In this document: in pieces, positions 1 to 8,862 of the stretch | How positions within the stretch are numbered: position 1 is the first letter of the stretch | Layout: every line of letters begins with the position of its first letter | NCBI GenBank assembly: GCA_964444365.1 | Contig: CAYUHJ010000137.1 | Location: 1 to 16,804 of the forward strand | DNA from: CAYUHJ01 sp964444365 | GTDB lineage: Bacteria > Planctomycetota > Planctomycetia > Gemmatales > Gemmataceae | Length of the DNA stretch: 16,804 nt | Direction of reading: 5' to 3' | Program-made: the position numbers and the translations under genes | Notes under the pieces: model-generated | Databases searched by the model: none | Seen by the model: the letters and a program-made list of their open reading frames with translations, nothing else | What the model was told of the DNA's origin: nothing

Positions 1-20
1 CCCATCGGGGAGAGGGGAGA
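1..20. repeat. Possible partial CCCCTCC-family palindrome at window edge
   Basis: The first bases are a run of CCC, GGGG, AG and GGGG that resembles one arm of the hairpin at 5524-5549. The rest of the element would lie outside the window, so this is only suggestive. Nothing else is visible before the first gene apart from its ribosome binding site, GGAGG at 47-51. Confidence 0.3.
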
Positions 21-58
21 TTGAGTCCAAGGGCGACGGCGTTCGTGGAGGACCGGCG

Positions 59-865
59 ATGAGCGAACCGACCCCGCAGCGGGCCAGCGACAAGCCGATG
101 GTGCAGATGTTGGTGTCGATGTCCGGCGCGTCCGCGCCGGAGCACGAGACCGACCCGCCCGGCGTCGAGGACGCGAGCCTCAAGGCGGGCCACGAGCCGG
201 ACCGCTTCCAGGTGAAGGGGATCCTGTACGTGCCGGCGGCCGTCGTCGTGCTGCTGATCTTCGCGTACACGTGCATCACCAGCATCTTCGGGGCGCTCCG
301 CGCCCGCGACGCCCGGGCCGACGCCGCGGCCAACCCGATCACGAAGGCGATCAACGACGAGACGATCAACAAGCGGTTCGGGCGGATCAGCTCCACGGAC
401 GAGAAGGCCCCGGTCAAGCAGCCGCGGCTCGAAATGCTCCGGGAGACGAAGGAGCCGAACACCGAAGAAGACCCGGCGTTCTACCGCACCAAGCAGTGGG
501 TCGCGACGCCCGGCGTGAACCCGCCGGAAATCACGCCCCAGGACCTGCGGCCCGAGCGGTACGTCGACCCGGCGACGGGCCAGCGAATCCTCGTCGAACG
601 GGCACCGGTCGGCAAGCCGGGGTCGGGCCTGGTCCGCATCCCCATCGCGCAAGCCATCGGGCTGCTGGCCTCCGACACGCCGAACCACGGGCACGACCAC
701 GACCTGATGGACAAGTTCGTCCCGGTGCAGAAGAACCCGGTCAAGCTGCCGAAGACGAACGCCGACACCGCGAAGATTTCGACCGGCGGCACGGGCGGCC
801 CGTCCGACCCGCGGCCCGAGCCGGCGAAGCCGACCGAGAAGCCCAAAGACGCCCACGGCCACTGA
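59..865 (+). CDS. Single-pass membrane protein of unknown function, oxidase-cluster associated
   Basis: This is a 268-residue protein that I cannot assign to a named family. The N-terminal 50 residues are polar, one strong hydrophobic segment lies at about residues 53-78, and the remainder is hydrophilic, ending in a Pro/Lys-rich and then His-containing tail (DAHGH). Another His/Asp-rich stretch (HGHDHD) lies near residue 213. A short segment RIPIAQAI near residue 193 recalls small conserved motifs in accessory proteins of alternative complex III/oxidase clusters of planctomycetes and Bacteroidetes-like bacteria; that link is from memory and is inference. GGAGG at 47-51 supports the ATG. The gene lies 21 bp upstream of the SCO gene, in the same operon as the caa3 oxidase, so a role in assembly or bridging of complex III and the oxidase is plausible but unproven. 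Confidence 0.75.
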   Translation: MSEPTPQRASDKPMVQMLVSMSGASAPEHETDPPGVEDASLKAGHEPDRFQVKGILYVPAAVVVLLIFAYTCITSIFGALRARDARADAAANPITKAINDETINKRFGRISSTDEKAPVKQPRLEMLRETKEPNTEEDPAFYRTKQWVATPGVNPPEITPQDLRPERYVDPATGQRILVERAPVGKPGSGLVRIPIAQAIGLLASDTPNHGHDHDLMDKFVPVQKNPVKLPKTNADTAKISTGGTGGPSDPRPEPAKPTEKPKDAHGH

Positions 866-886
866 GTTCCACGAGGGAGAGTCGCG

Positions 887-1894
887 ATGTCCGCCCGGGT
901 TCTGATCCTCGCAACCGCACTCCTCGCCGGCCTCGGCGGGACCGAGTCGGCGCGCGGGCAGACCTACGGCAAGGCCCCGACCCCCGGCGACAAGGGCCCG
1001 GACGCCCCCGCGAACGTCGACTACGAGCAAAAGCTCGGCGGCCGGGTGCCGCTCGACCTGGAACTGACCGACCACGACGGCAAACCGGTCAAGCTCGGCG
1101 ACGCGATCGGCGGCAAGCCGACCGTCTTCGTGCTGCACTACAACCGCTGCCCGAAACTGTGCAACGAAGTGATCCACGGGTTGATCGACGCGATGAACGA
1201 CGCCCGCCGGGCGGACGCGGGGTTCGTCGCGGGCAGCCCGTTCAACGTGGTGCTGGTCAGCGTCGACCCGCGGGAAGCGCCGCCCGCCGCCCGCAAGAAC
1301 CGCGAACTGTTCCACCAGATGTACGACCGCCGCGACTCCGCCACCCCCGGCGTCTGGTTCCTGACCGCCAGCCACGGCCAGGGCACCGACGTCGCCGACG
1401 CGGACCGCAAGGTCCACCGACTGGCCGAGGCGGTGGGGTTCAAGTACTCGCTGCGGTTCCGCAACAAGGACTACGAGTACACCCCCGAGACCGGCTGGCA
1501 GACCGCGGACGGCCGCACCCTCCCGCCTGAGCCGCGGAACTACGACTACGGCCACGCGCCGGGGTTGGTGTTCCTGACGCCCGACGGCACGGTGTCGAAG
1601 TACCTGCTGAAGCTGAACCCGACGCCGCGGGACTTCCGCCTGGCGGTCGTGGACGCCTCGGACGGCAGGGTCGGGACGCTGTCGGACAAGATCGCGCAGT
1701 ACTGCTTCGTGTACGACGACGTGAAGGGTCACTACCGGGTGACCATGCGGTGGATCGCGGTCGCGTTCGCCCCGGTGTACGTGCTGGTGGTGTGGATCGC
1801 GTACCGGACGTGGCGGTCGATGCGGGCCGAGACGCCGCTGACCCTGCCGACCGACCCCGCGGTGACGCCGGAACCGACGCCGACCGGGGCGTGA
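887..1894 (+). CDS. SCO1/SenC family copper chaperone, with C-terminal membrane anchor
   Basis: SCO proteins carry copper to, or reduce the cysteines of, the CuA site of cytochrome c oxidase on the outer face of the membrane. The sequence has a signal peptide (about residues 1-24, ending SARGQ), a thioredoxin-like fold with the copper-binding CPKLC pair (C88, C92) and the distal copper-ligand histidine in the YGHAPGLVF segment (H223). A hydrophobic helix at about 288-306 would anchor it at the C terminus, unlike the N-terminal anchor of classical SCO1. At 335 residues it is long for the family; the extra length is a segment before H223 and the C-terminal helix. The ATG at 887 is preceded by GAGGGAGAG (873-881). 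It ends 28 bp before coxB, whose CuA centre is its likely target. Confidence 0.93.
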   Translation: MSARVLILATALLAGLGGTESARGQTYGKAPTPGDKGPDAPANVDYEQKLGGRVPLDLELTDHDGKPVKLGDAIGGKPTVFVLHYNRCPKLCNEVIHGLIDAMNDARRADAGFVAGSPFNVVLVSVDPREAPPAARKNRELFHQMYDRRDSATPGVWFLTASHGQGTDVADADRKVHRLAEAVGFKYSLRFRNKDYEYTPETGWQTADGRTLPPEPRNYDYGHAPGLVFLTPDGTVSKYLLKLNPTPRDFRLAVVDASDGRVGTLSDKIAQYCFVYDDVKGHYRVTMRWIAVAFAPVYVLVVWIAYRTWRSMRAETPLTLPTDPAVTPEPTPTGA

Positions 1895-1922
1895 GACGAG
1901 AACACTTGACGAGGGCCGTGGC

Positions 1923-2968
1923 ATGAGCCAGTTCGCCGCCAGTATCGTGTTGCTCCCGCCGCAGGCGTCGGAGTTCGCGTTCGACTACGACCTGCTGTTC
2001 TGGTACATCACGGCCGTCACCATCGGCGGCGCGCTGGCCGTGTACGCCGGGCTGACGTACTCCTGCTTCGCGTTCGCCCGGAAGGGTCCGAACGACCGCA
2101 CCCCGCGCATCCTGGGCTCGGACAAGCTGGAGATCGCGTGGAGCGTGATCCCGCTGCTGTTCTTCCTGTCGTTCTTCGTGTGGGGCGTGAAGATCTACAA
2201 CGAGAAGCTCCAGCCGCCGGCCGACGCCCCGGAGTACTTCGTCGTCGGCAAGCAGTGGATGTGGAAGATCCAGCACCCCGACGGCCAGCGGGAGATCAAC
2301 GAACTGCACCTGGCGTCCGGCCGGGCGGTCCGCATCACCGGCACGTCCGAGGACGTGATCCACGACTTCGGCATCCCCGCGTTCCGGAGCAAGTTCGACG
2401 TGGTCCCCGGCCGGTACGTCACGTCGTGGTACAAGCCGACGACGCCCGGCACCTACCACATCTTCTGCGACCAGTACTGCGGGCAAGGCCACTCGCAGAT
2501 GGTCGGGAAGGTCCACGTGATGGAGCCCGAGGACTACGACGCCTGGCTCGAAGGGACGTTCCCCAGCTCCCCCGGCAAGACGATCGACGGGTCGCTGGCG
2601 TGGGAGGGCCGCAAGCTGTTCCTGAAGATGCAGTGCAACGCCTGCCACAACCAGGAAAGCTCGGCCCGCGCCCCGCAACTGGTGTCCCTGTACGGGAACA
2701 TGCGGCCGATCCAGGGCGGGACGATGCAACTGGTGGACGAGAACTACATCCGCGAGTCGATCCGCAAGCCGACGGCGAAGGTGGCGGACGGGTGGAAGCC
2801 GATCATGCCGGCCTACCCGCAGACGCAGCTGGGCGAGATCGAACTCCGCGGGCTGGTCGCCTACATCAAGTCGCTGAAGAACGGGGGGCAGCTGCCGACC
2901 CGGACCGAGCAGTTCCCGGCCCCGGTTGGCGCGCCGGGTGCCCCGACGTCGGAAGGAGGGTTGCCGAA

Positions 2969-2972
<4 letters not shown>
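1923..2972 (+). CDS. coxB: caa3-type cytochrome c oxidase subunit II with fused cytochrome c domain
   Basis: Subunit II accepts electrons and passes them through the binuclear CuA centre to heme a in subunit I. Two membrane helices lie at about residues 22-47 and 69-90, followed by the periplasmic cupredoxin domain. CuA ligands are visible: H147, then the CDQYCGQGHSQM motif giving C182, C186, H190 and M193. The usual glutamate between the cysteines (backbone-carbonyl ligand) is glutamine, as I recall for Thermus ba3 oxidase. A C-terminal cytochrome c domain has CNACH (C238, C241, H242) and a likely axial Met at M295 (IMPAYP). The fused heme c defines a caa3-type enzyme. GAGGG at 1911-1915 precedes the ATG. 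The stop overlaps the GTG start of coxA by four bases (GTGA), implying translational coupling. Confidence 0.97.
2951..2960 (+). promoter_or_regulatory. Strong ribosome binding site fixing the GTG start of coxA
   Basis: GGAAGGAGGG lies inside the end of coxB, eight bases before GTG at 2969. It is the strongest Shine-Dalgarno match in the window and decides the coxA start. The open frame itself runs upstream without a stop, but that part is only an out-of-frame reading of coxB. Confidence 0.8.
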
Positions 2973-4700
<1,728 letters not shown>

Positions 4701-4711
<11 letters not shown>

Positions 4712-5507
4712 CGGGACGGGCGTCGTCGCCCACCACTTCGACAACCTGCGGCAGCAGCAGTCCACCGTCCGCCTCGGGATGTGGCTGTTCCTCGTCACCG
4801 AAGTCCTGTTCTTCGGCGGCGTGTTCTGCGCCTACACCGGGTACCGCGTCTGGTTCCCGAAGGAGTTCGAGGCCGGCAGCGCGGCCCTGAACGTCGGCAT
4901 CGCCACGGTGAACACGTTCCTGCTGCTGGCCAGCAGTCTGACGATCACCCTCGGCATCCGGGCCGCCCACGTCGGCGACGTCCGCGGGCTGAAGGCGTAC
5001 CTCATGCTGACGATTATCCTCGGCACCGCGTTCCTCGCCCTGAAGGGCCGCGAGTACCAGCTCGACTTCCACGAAGGCCTGCTGCCCGGCACGACCACCC
5101 TCAGCGCCGGGGCCAAGGCCCACGAGGCCGCCCACGCGCACGGCGACGCGCCGCAGGAGGTCGTCTTCGTCCGGAACCTGAAAGTCGTGTTGCACGAGCA
5201 GGGTTACAAGACCGACGGCGTGGACCTGTCCCGCGTGCAGCTGTTCTTCATGTTCTACTACATCATGACCGGCCTCCACGTCATCCACATGATCGTGGGC
5301 GTCGGCCTGCTCCTGTGGCAATACATCCTCGCCATGCGGGGGTTCTTCGACCACTCCGAGCGGTACGTGTACGTGGAAGTGATGAGCCTGTACTGGCACT
5401 TCGTGGACATGGTCTGGATCTTCCTGATGCCGCTGCTGTACCTCGCCGGCCCCCACACGTTCGCGCAAGTGGGCGAGGGGCTGAAGGTCGCGTTCGGCTC
5501 GCACTAA
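4701..5507 (+). CDS. coxC: Cytochrome c oxidase subunit III
   Basis: Subunit III stabilises the oxidase core and its proton pathway. Family signatures are clear: GMWLFLVTEVLFFGG at the first helix and LYWHFVDMVWIFLMPLLYL at the last. About five membrane helices are visible rather than the seven of the mitochondrial form, as usual for the short subunit III of caa3 and bo3 enzymes. Between helices 3 and 4 there is a long hydrophilic insertion of about 60 residues, which includes a His/Ala-rich patch (AKAHEAAHAHGDA). The start is GTG. The stop is followed by a GC-rich hairpin (5524-5549) before coxD, the only appreciable gap inside the oxidase operon. Confidence 0.96.
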
Positions 5508-5523
5508 CAGATGGTGTTCGATT

Positions 5524-5549
5524 CCCCTCTCCCCGCCGGGGGAGAGGGG
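5524..5549. repeat. GC-rich hairpin of the CCCCTCC family between coxC and coxD
   Basis: CCCCTCTCCCC at 5524-5534 pairs perfectly with GGGGAGAGGGG at 5539-5549 across a four-base loop. No T-run follows, so it is not a classical intrinsic terminator. It could protect or attenuate the operon transcript. The 94-bp gap also contains the coxD ribosome binding site and nothing else that I recognise. Confidence 0.7.
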
Positions 5550-5590
5550 GAAGACAAGCCGCTGACCCGATCGGGTCGATGCAAGATACC

Positions 5591-5596
5591 TGGAGG
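5591..5596 (+). promoter_or_regulatory. Ribosome binding site for the GTG start of coxD
   Basis: TGGAGG lies five bases before the GTG at 5602. It supports GTG as the true start of the 109-residue subunit IV. Confidence 0.6.
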
Positions 5597-5601
5597 CGAC
5601 C

Positions 5602-5931
5602 GTGGACCACCACCCGACCCAACCGTTCCCCGAAGAGCAGCACGACCACCCGATCCCGTCGGTCGGCAGCACGCTCACCACGTTCGTGGTGCTGGTCGGG
5701 CTCACGGTCGTGGCCCTCGTCGTCGGGTTCTCCGACCTCGGGCCGTGGAAGGTGGTCGCCAGCCTCGGGGTGGCGTGCGTGCAGGCCGGCGTGCTCGCCG
5801 TCTACTTCATGGACCTGCGGGCCGCCGACCGGCTCACCTGGCTGATCGCCGCCGCGTCGCTCTTCTGGACCGGGCTGATGTTCCTCTTCATCCTGACCGA
5901 CTTCCTGACCCGGCACCTTGCCGTGTATTGA
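5602..5931 (+). CDS. coxD: Cytochrome c oxidase subunit IV (prokaryotic COX4 family)
   Basis: This is a 109-residue small subunit with three predicted membrane helices (about residues 22-45, 49-69 and 77-101). The sequence follows the prokaryotic COX4 pattern: a first helix rich in Val/Leu (LVGLTVVALVVGFSDLG), a second ending VYFMDLRAADRLTW, and a third of the type SLFWTGLMFLFILTDFLTRH. The short His-rich N terminus (DHHPTQPFPEEQHDHP) is typical of this poorly conserved subunit. It has no known catalytic residues and probably stabilises the complex. It starts with GTG behind TGGAGG, and its stop overlaps the next start as TGATG, so the cytochrome c gene is probably translated by re-initiation. 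Confidence 0.9.
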   Translation: MDHHPTQPFPEEQHDHPIPSVGSTLTTFVVLVGLTVVALVVGFSDLGPWKVVASLGVACVQAGVLAVYFMDLRAADRLTWLIAAASLFWTGLMFLFILTDFLTRHLAVY

Positions 5932-7067
5932 TGGCCACTTTTCCGCGCGCATACGGGGGCGGGGCGGCGGCCCGGACCGGGCCGGCCTTCGCCCTCGTCG
6001 CGCTTCTGGCGGTCGGCTGTTCCCGCGAACCGGACGGTTACGACCCCTCGTTGCGATACACGGATCGTGCCGATCCGATCGCCGTGAGCCTGCCGGCGAA
6101 CCCCCCGACCGCGCTGGCGGAAGCCGGCAAGATCGACGAAGCCGTCTCCCGGCTGGCGCTGGCGGGCGGGAAGGTGCTCGACCCGAGAACGGTGCCCGCC
6201 GCCGAGCGGGCCGCGCTGACGAAGTCGCTCGAAGACCTGTTCGGAACCCCCGCGAACCCGCGGATTCCCGACTCGGTGAAGCTGCCCGGAATCGACCTGT
6301 CCCCGACGGCTTTGGCCCACGGCAGCCGGGCGTACAAGCGGCTGTGCCTGCAGTGCCACGGCATCCCCGGCGACGGCCGCGGACCCGGCGGGCCGTGGCT
6401 CAACCCGTTGCCCCGCGACTTCCGCCACGGTTACTACAAGGCGTCGACCTCCGCGACCGCCCGGCCGCGGGTGGACGACCTTCGTCGGGTCATCCGCGGC
6501 GGCGTGCCGAACACCGCGATGCAATCCTTCGATTCCTTGTACGGCGCGGACCTGGATGCGGTGGTGGGATATGTGATCCATCTCAGTCTGCGGGGTGAAG
6601 TGGAATTGAGTTCACTGAAACACGTGCTCGGCGACGACGGCGAACCGGTGGACCCGGCCGCGGACCTGGGTCGAATCGCGAAGCAGTGGGACGCGGCCCA
6701 GACCCCGGCGGCGGTGGCGGGCGTGCCGGCCGAGAACCCGGACGCGGAGTCGCTTCGCCGGGGCGAGACGTTGTTCGCGTCGGCGGGGTGTGCGGCGTGC
6801 CACGTCGACTACGGCCGGGCGGACCAGTTCCGCTACGACATCTGGGGCCTGCCAAACCGCGTGGCCGACCTGACGGCCGGGAAGTACCGCTGGGGCGGCT
6901 CGCCGGAAGACATCGCTCGCCGGGTGAAGCACGGCATCCCGGCCGCGAACATGCCCGCAAATCCGGGGCTTTCCGAGGCGGACGTGCGGGATTTGGCGGG
7001 CTTCGTGCGAACGCTCCCCGCGCCGGGGAAGTTGCCGGGCGACGTGCGGGGGCGGGTGTATAAGTAG
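5931..7067 (+). CDS. Diheme cytochrome c lipoprotein
   Basis: This 378-residue protein has an N-terminal hydrophobic segment ending in a lipobox-like LLAVGCS, which suggests a lipid-anchored cysteine at C30 facing the periplasm. Two c-type heme motifs are visible: CLQCH (C139, C142, H143) and CAACH (C287, C290, H291). A methionine that could be the distal ligand follows each domain (GGVPNTAMQSF for the first, IPAANMPANPG for the second). The first 110 residues after the anchor are not recognisably heme-binding. The start at 5931 overlaps the coxD stop by one base; the frame is open upstream, but that is a shadow of coxD. Co-translation with the oxidase subunits makes it a candidate electron carrier between the upstream quinol-oxidising complex and CuA/heme c of CoxB; this is inference. 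Confidence 0.92.
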   Translation: MATFPRAYGGGAAARTGPAFALVALLAVGCSREPDGYDPSLRYTDRADPIAVSLPANPPTALAEAGKIDEAVSRLALAGGKVLDPRTVPAAERAALTKSLEDLFGTPANPRIPDSVKLPGIDLSPTALAHGSRAYKRLCLQCHGIPGDGRGPGGPWLNPLPRDFRHGYYKASTSATARPRVDDLRRVIRGGVPNTAMQSFDSLYGADLDAVVGYVIHLSLRGEVELSSLKHVLGDDGEPVDPAADLGRIAKQWDAAQTPAAVAGVPAENPDAESLRRGETLFASAGCAACHVDYGRADQFRYDIWGLPNRVADLTAGKYRWGGSPEDIARRVKHGIPAANMPANPGLSEADVRDLAGFVRTLPAPGKLPGDVRGRVYK

Positions 7068-7085
7068 ACAGCAGATGGTGAATCC

Positions 7086-7448
7086 ATGCCGCGCAGTCGT
7101 TACTTTCTGGCGATCTTAGCGTTTGTCGTCATTACATACACCGGATTCGCTCTATACATGCGATTTGGTGAGCCTTCAGTTCGCTGTAACAAGGAAATTG
7201 GGACGACAGAGGAGGAACTGCTTCGACGGTATGGTTCGCCTGATCAAGATCGGGAGGGTCATCATTCACTCGGACTGACTGAGCCGCCTTCCGGCCCTCC
7301 TGATCCGACACCGGTGCGCACATTGATCTTTCACCCTGGTGGGTTCTGGCATCCAGAAGGCGGGACATTGTGGATCTGGCTTCGACTTGAAGCTGGTGTG
7401 TGGAGATGTAGTAGCTCGTGTTGGTTTGCAAGTGGCGTTCAGTTTTAA
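7086..7448 (+). CDS. Small hypothetical membrane-anchored protein, lower GC
   Basis: I do not recognise this 120-residue protein. It has an N-terminal hydrophobic segment (about residues 6-26) that could be a signal anchor, then a soluble part containing GTTEEELLRRYGSPD, which resembles the first helix and turn of small outer-membrane assembly folds (SmpA/BamE-like); this resemblance is weak. The C terminus has two cysteines four residues apart (WRCSSSCW) and many aromatics. Base composition and codon choice are visibly less GC-rich than in all neighbours, with many A/T third positions. It sits 18 bp after the cytochrome c gene and its stop is one base before an ATG in the ctaA frame, so it is embedded in the operon. 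No clear SD precedes its ATG. Confidence 0.65.
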   Translation: MPRSRYFLAILAFVVITYTGFALYMRFGEPSVRCNKEIGTTEEELLRRYGSPDQDREGHHSLGLTEPPSGPPDPTPVRTLIFHPGGFWHPEGGTLWIWLRLEAGVWRCSSSCWFASGVQF

Positions 7449-7479
7449 CATGACGGGTCGAATTCGATTGGATCACATC

Positions 7480-8715
7480 ATGACCGACACCCCTGAAACC
7501 GTTCCGATCGTGCCGCGATGGGTTCGCCTTTGGGCGGCCGTCACCGTCACCGTCGCGCTGCTCTTGCTGTTCGTCCTCGGCGGGTTCGTCACGTCGTTTC
7601 GCGTCGGCATGGCCGACCCCGTCTGGCCGACCGAGCCGTGGTACCTCGCCGGGCAAGACTGGAGCAAGCTCGAATTCGGGTTCCTCGTCGAACACACGCA
7701 CCGGGCCGCGGGGTGGGTCGTCGGCATCCTCGTCAGCGGGCTCGCACTCGCGGTGTGGGTGTACGATCCGAACAGGGTGCGTGGGTGGCTCGGGGTCGCC
7801 GCCATCGTGTTCCTGCTCGGCAGCTACGGCGACTTCCACCGCGGCATGATGCAAGCCAAGGCCGGGTATACGGCAAGCCAAACTGTCGGCGATGTCGTCT
7901 GGCCCGTTCGAGCAGCAGTGATGACCGCGGTCGGAGCCGCGCTTGCTCTTCTCGCTGCGGCGACCCAAATCACGTTTCCCGGCCGATCGCCGGGCCGGTG
8001 GGCGCGGGCGGTCGCGGTCGTGGCCCTCATCGCCGTCATGATTCAAGGGCTGCTCGGCGGCTTCCGCGTGTTCCTGAACTCGGAACTGCTCGGCCTCGCG
8101 GGGGTGCTGCTGGCCGCGTACCACGGGGCGTTCGCGCAGGTCGTGTTCGCGGTGCTCGTGTCGGTCGTCGTGCTGTCCGCCCCGCGAAAGCCGGGGGATT
8201 CGCTGGCGGACGCCGACCGTTCCCGGCTGAAGTGGCTGGCCGTCGCGTTGCCGCTGTCCGTGTTCGTGCAACTGATCTGGGGCGTGTGGGTGCGGCACAT
8301 GGGGTCGCCGGTCGCGCAGCGGCTGCACGTCCTCACGGCGTTCGTCGTCACCGGAATCGCCGTCTGGCTCGCGGTGCGGACGCTATCGCTACCCGACGGC
8401 AGACGGCAGCTCGGCTTCGCGGCGTGGCACCTGCTCGCGATCGTCGCGGTGCAGGTGCTGCTCGGCGTCGAGGCGTGGATGCAGAAGTTCGCCGCCACCG
8501 GGCCGATGGGCTCGATCCCCCCGGAAGCCCGGCAAGTGACGATCCCCTCGGCGTCGATCCGCACGGCCCACGTCGTCATCGGCACGGCCCTGCTCGCATC
8601 GGCGACGGCTTATGCGATCCGCGTCTGGCGGCGGCCGCTGGAGCGGAACGTGACGCTGGCAGAAATCTCGCCGCGGGAAGCGGAATCGGTACGCGAACCG
8701 GTCGGGGTTTCGTAA
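7480..8715 (+). CDS. ctaA: Heme A synthase (COX15/CtaA)
   Basis: CtaA oxidises the C8 methyl group of heme O to the formyl group of heme A, needed for the a and a3 hemes of the oxidase. Family histidines are visible: EHTHR (H72, H74), AYHGAF (H215), QRLHVLTAF (H283) and RTAHVVIG (H364), as well as the IQGLLGG motif. I count about ten hydrophobic helices instead of the usual eight; an extra block of roughly 60 residues lies between the EHTHR helix and the IQGLLGG helix. The chosen ATG (7480, 411 residues) begins MTDTPETVP, just ahead of the first helix. An ATG at 7450, one base after the preceding stop, would add ten residues; neither has a good SD. The product pathway continues from ctaB, the next gene. 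Confidence 0.92.
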   Translation: MTDTPETVPIVPRWVRLWAAVTVTVALLLLFVLGGFVTSFRVGMADPVWPTEPWYLAGQDWSKLEFGFLVEHTHRAAGWVVGILVSGLALAVWVYDPNRVRGWLGVAAIVFLLGSYGDFHRGMMQAKAGYTASQTVGDVVWPVRAAVMTAVGAALALLAAATQITFPGRSPGRWARAVAVVALIAVMIQGLLGGFRVFLNSELLGLAGVLLAAYHGAFAQVVFAVLVSVVVLSAPRKPGDSLADADRSRLKWLAVALPLSVFVQLIWGVWVRHMGSPVAQRLHVLTAFVVTGIAVWLAVRTLSLPDGRRQLGFAAWHLLAIVAVQVLLGVEAWMQKFAATGPMGSIPPEARQVTIPSASIRTAHVVIGTALLASATAYAIRVWRRPLERNVTLAEISPREAESVREPVGVS

Positions 8716-8732
8716 AACAAGCGGACGGGAGA

Positions 8733-8830
8733 CAACCCCTCCCCCCGGCCCCCTCCCCGAAGCGGAGAGGGGGAGGAAGAAAGGGTTGAACTCCCCTCTC
8801 CGTTTCGGGGAGGGGTTGGGGGAGGGGTTG
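8733..8830. repeat. Inverted pair of CCCCTCC-family repeat units with G-quadruplex motif
   Basis: The gap between ctaA and ctaB holds the same roughly 40-base unit twice, in opposite orientations (about 8733-8775 and 8791-8830). Each unit is a hairpin of CCCCTCTCCG/CGGGGAGGGG type plus a purine-rich tail. The second unit contains four G-runs of at least four within 8807-8827 (GGGG-A-GGGG-TT-GGGGG-A-GGGG), on the coding strand 35 bases before the ctaB start. The first unit has the equivalent motif on the other strand. The rest of the gap shows no clear promoter. Confidence 0.8.
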
Positions 8831-8862
8831 CCTTCCCCGCTGCGTTCGCCCGAGAACACCCG

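Noticed and set aside
271..1530. Long + strand open frame rich in Arg, Pro and Gly overlapping the first two genes
   Set aside because: It is an out-of-frame shadow typical of GC-rich DNA, and the overlapping frames encode a clear SCO protein.
5524..5549. Intrinsic transcription terminator after coxC
   Set aside because: Strong stem but no T-run, and coxD with a good SD follows directly; more likely a repeat or an mRNA-stabilising hairpin.
7339..7479. Longer N terminus for CtaA from the upstream in-frame ATG at 7339
   Set aside because: It would overlap the preceding small gene extensively and adds non-family residues; the start at 7480 or 7450 is more sensible.
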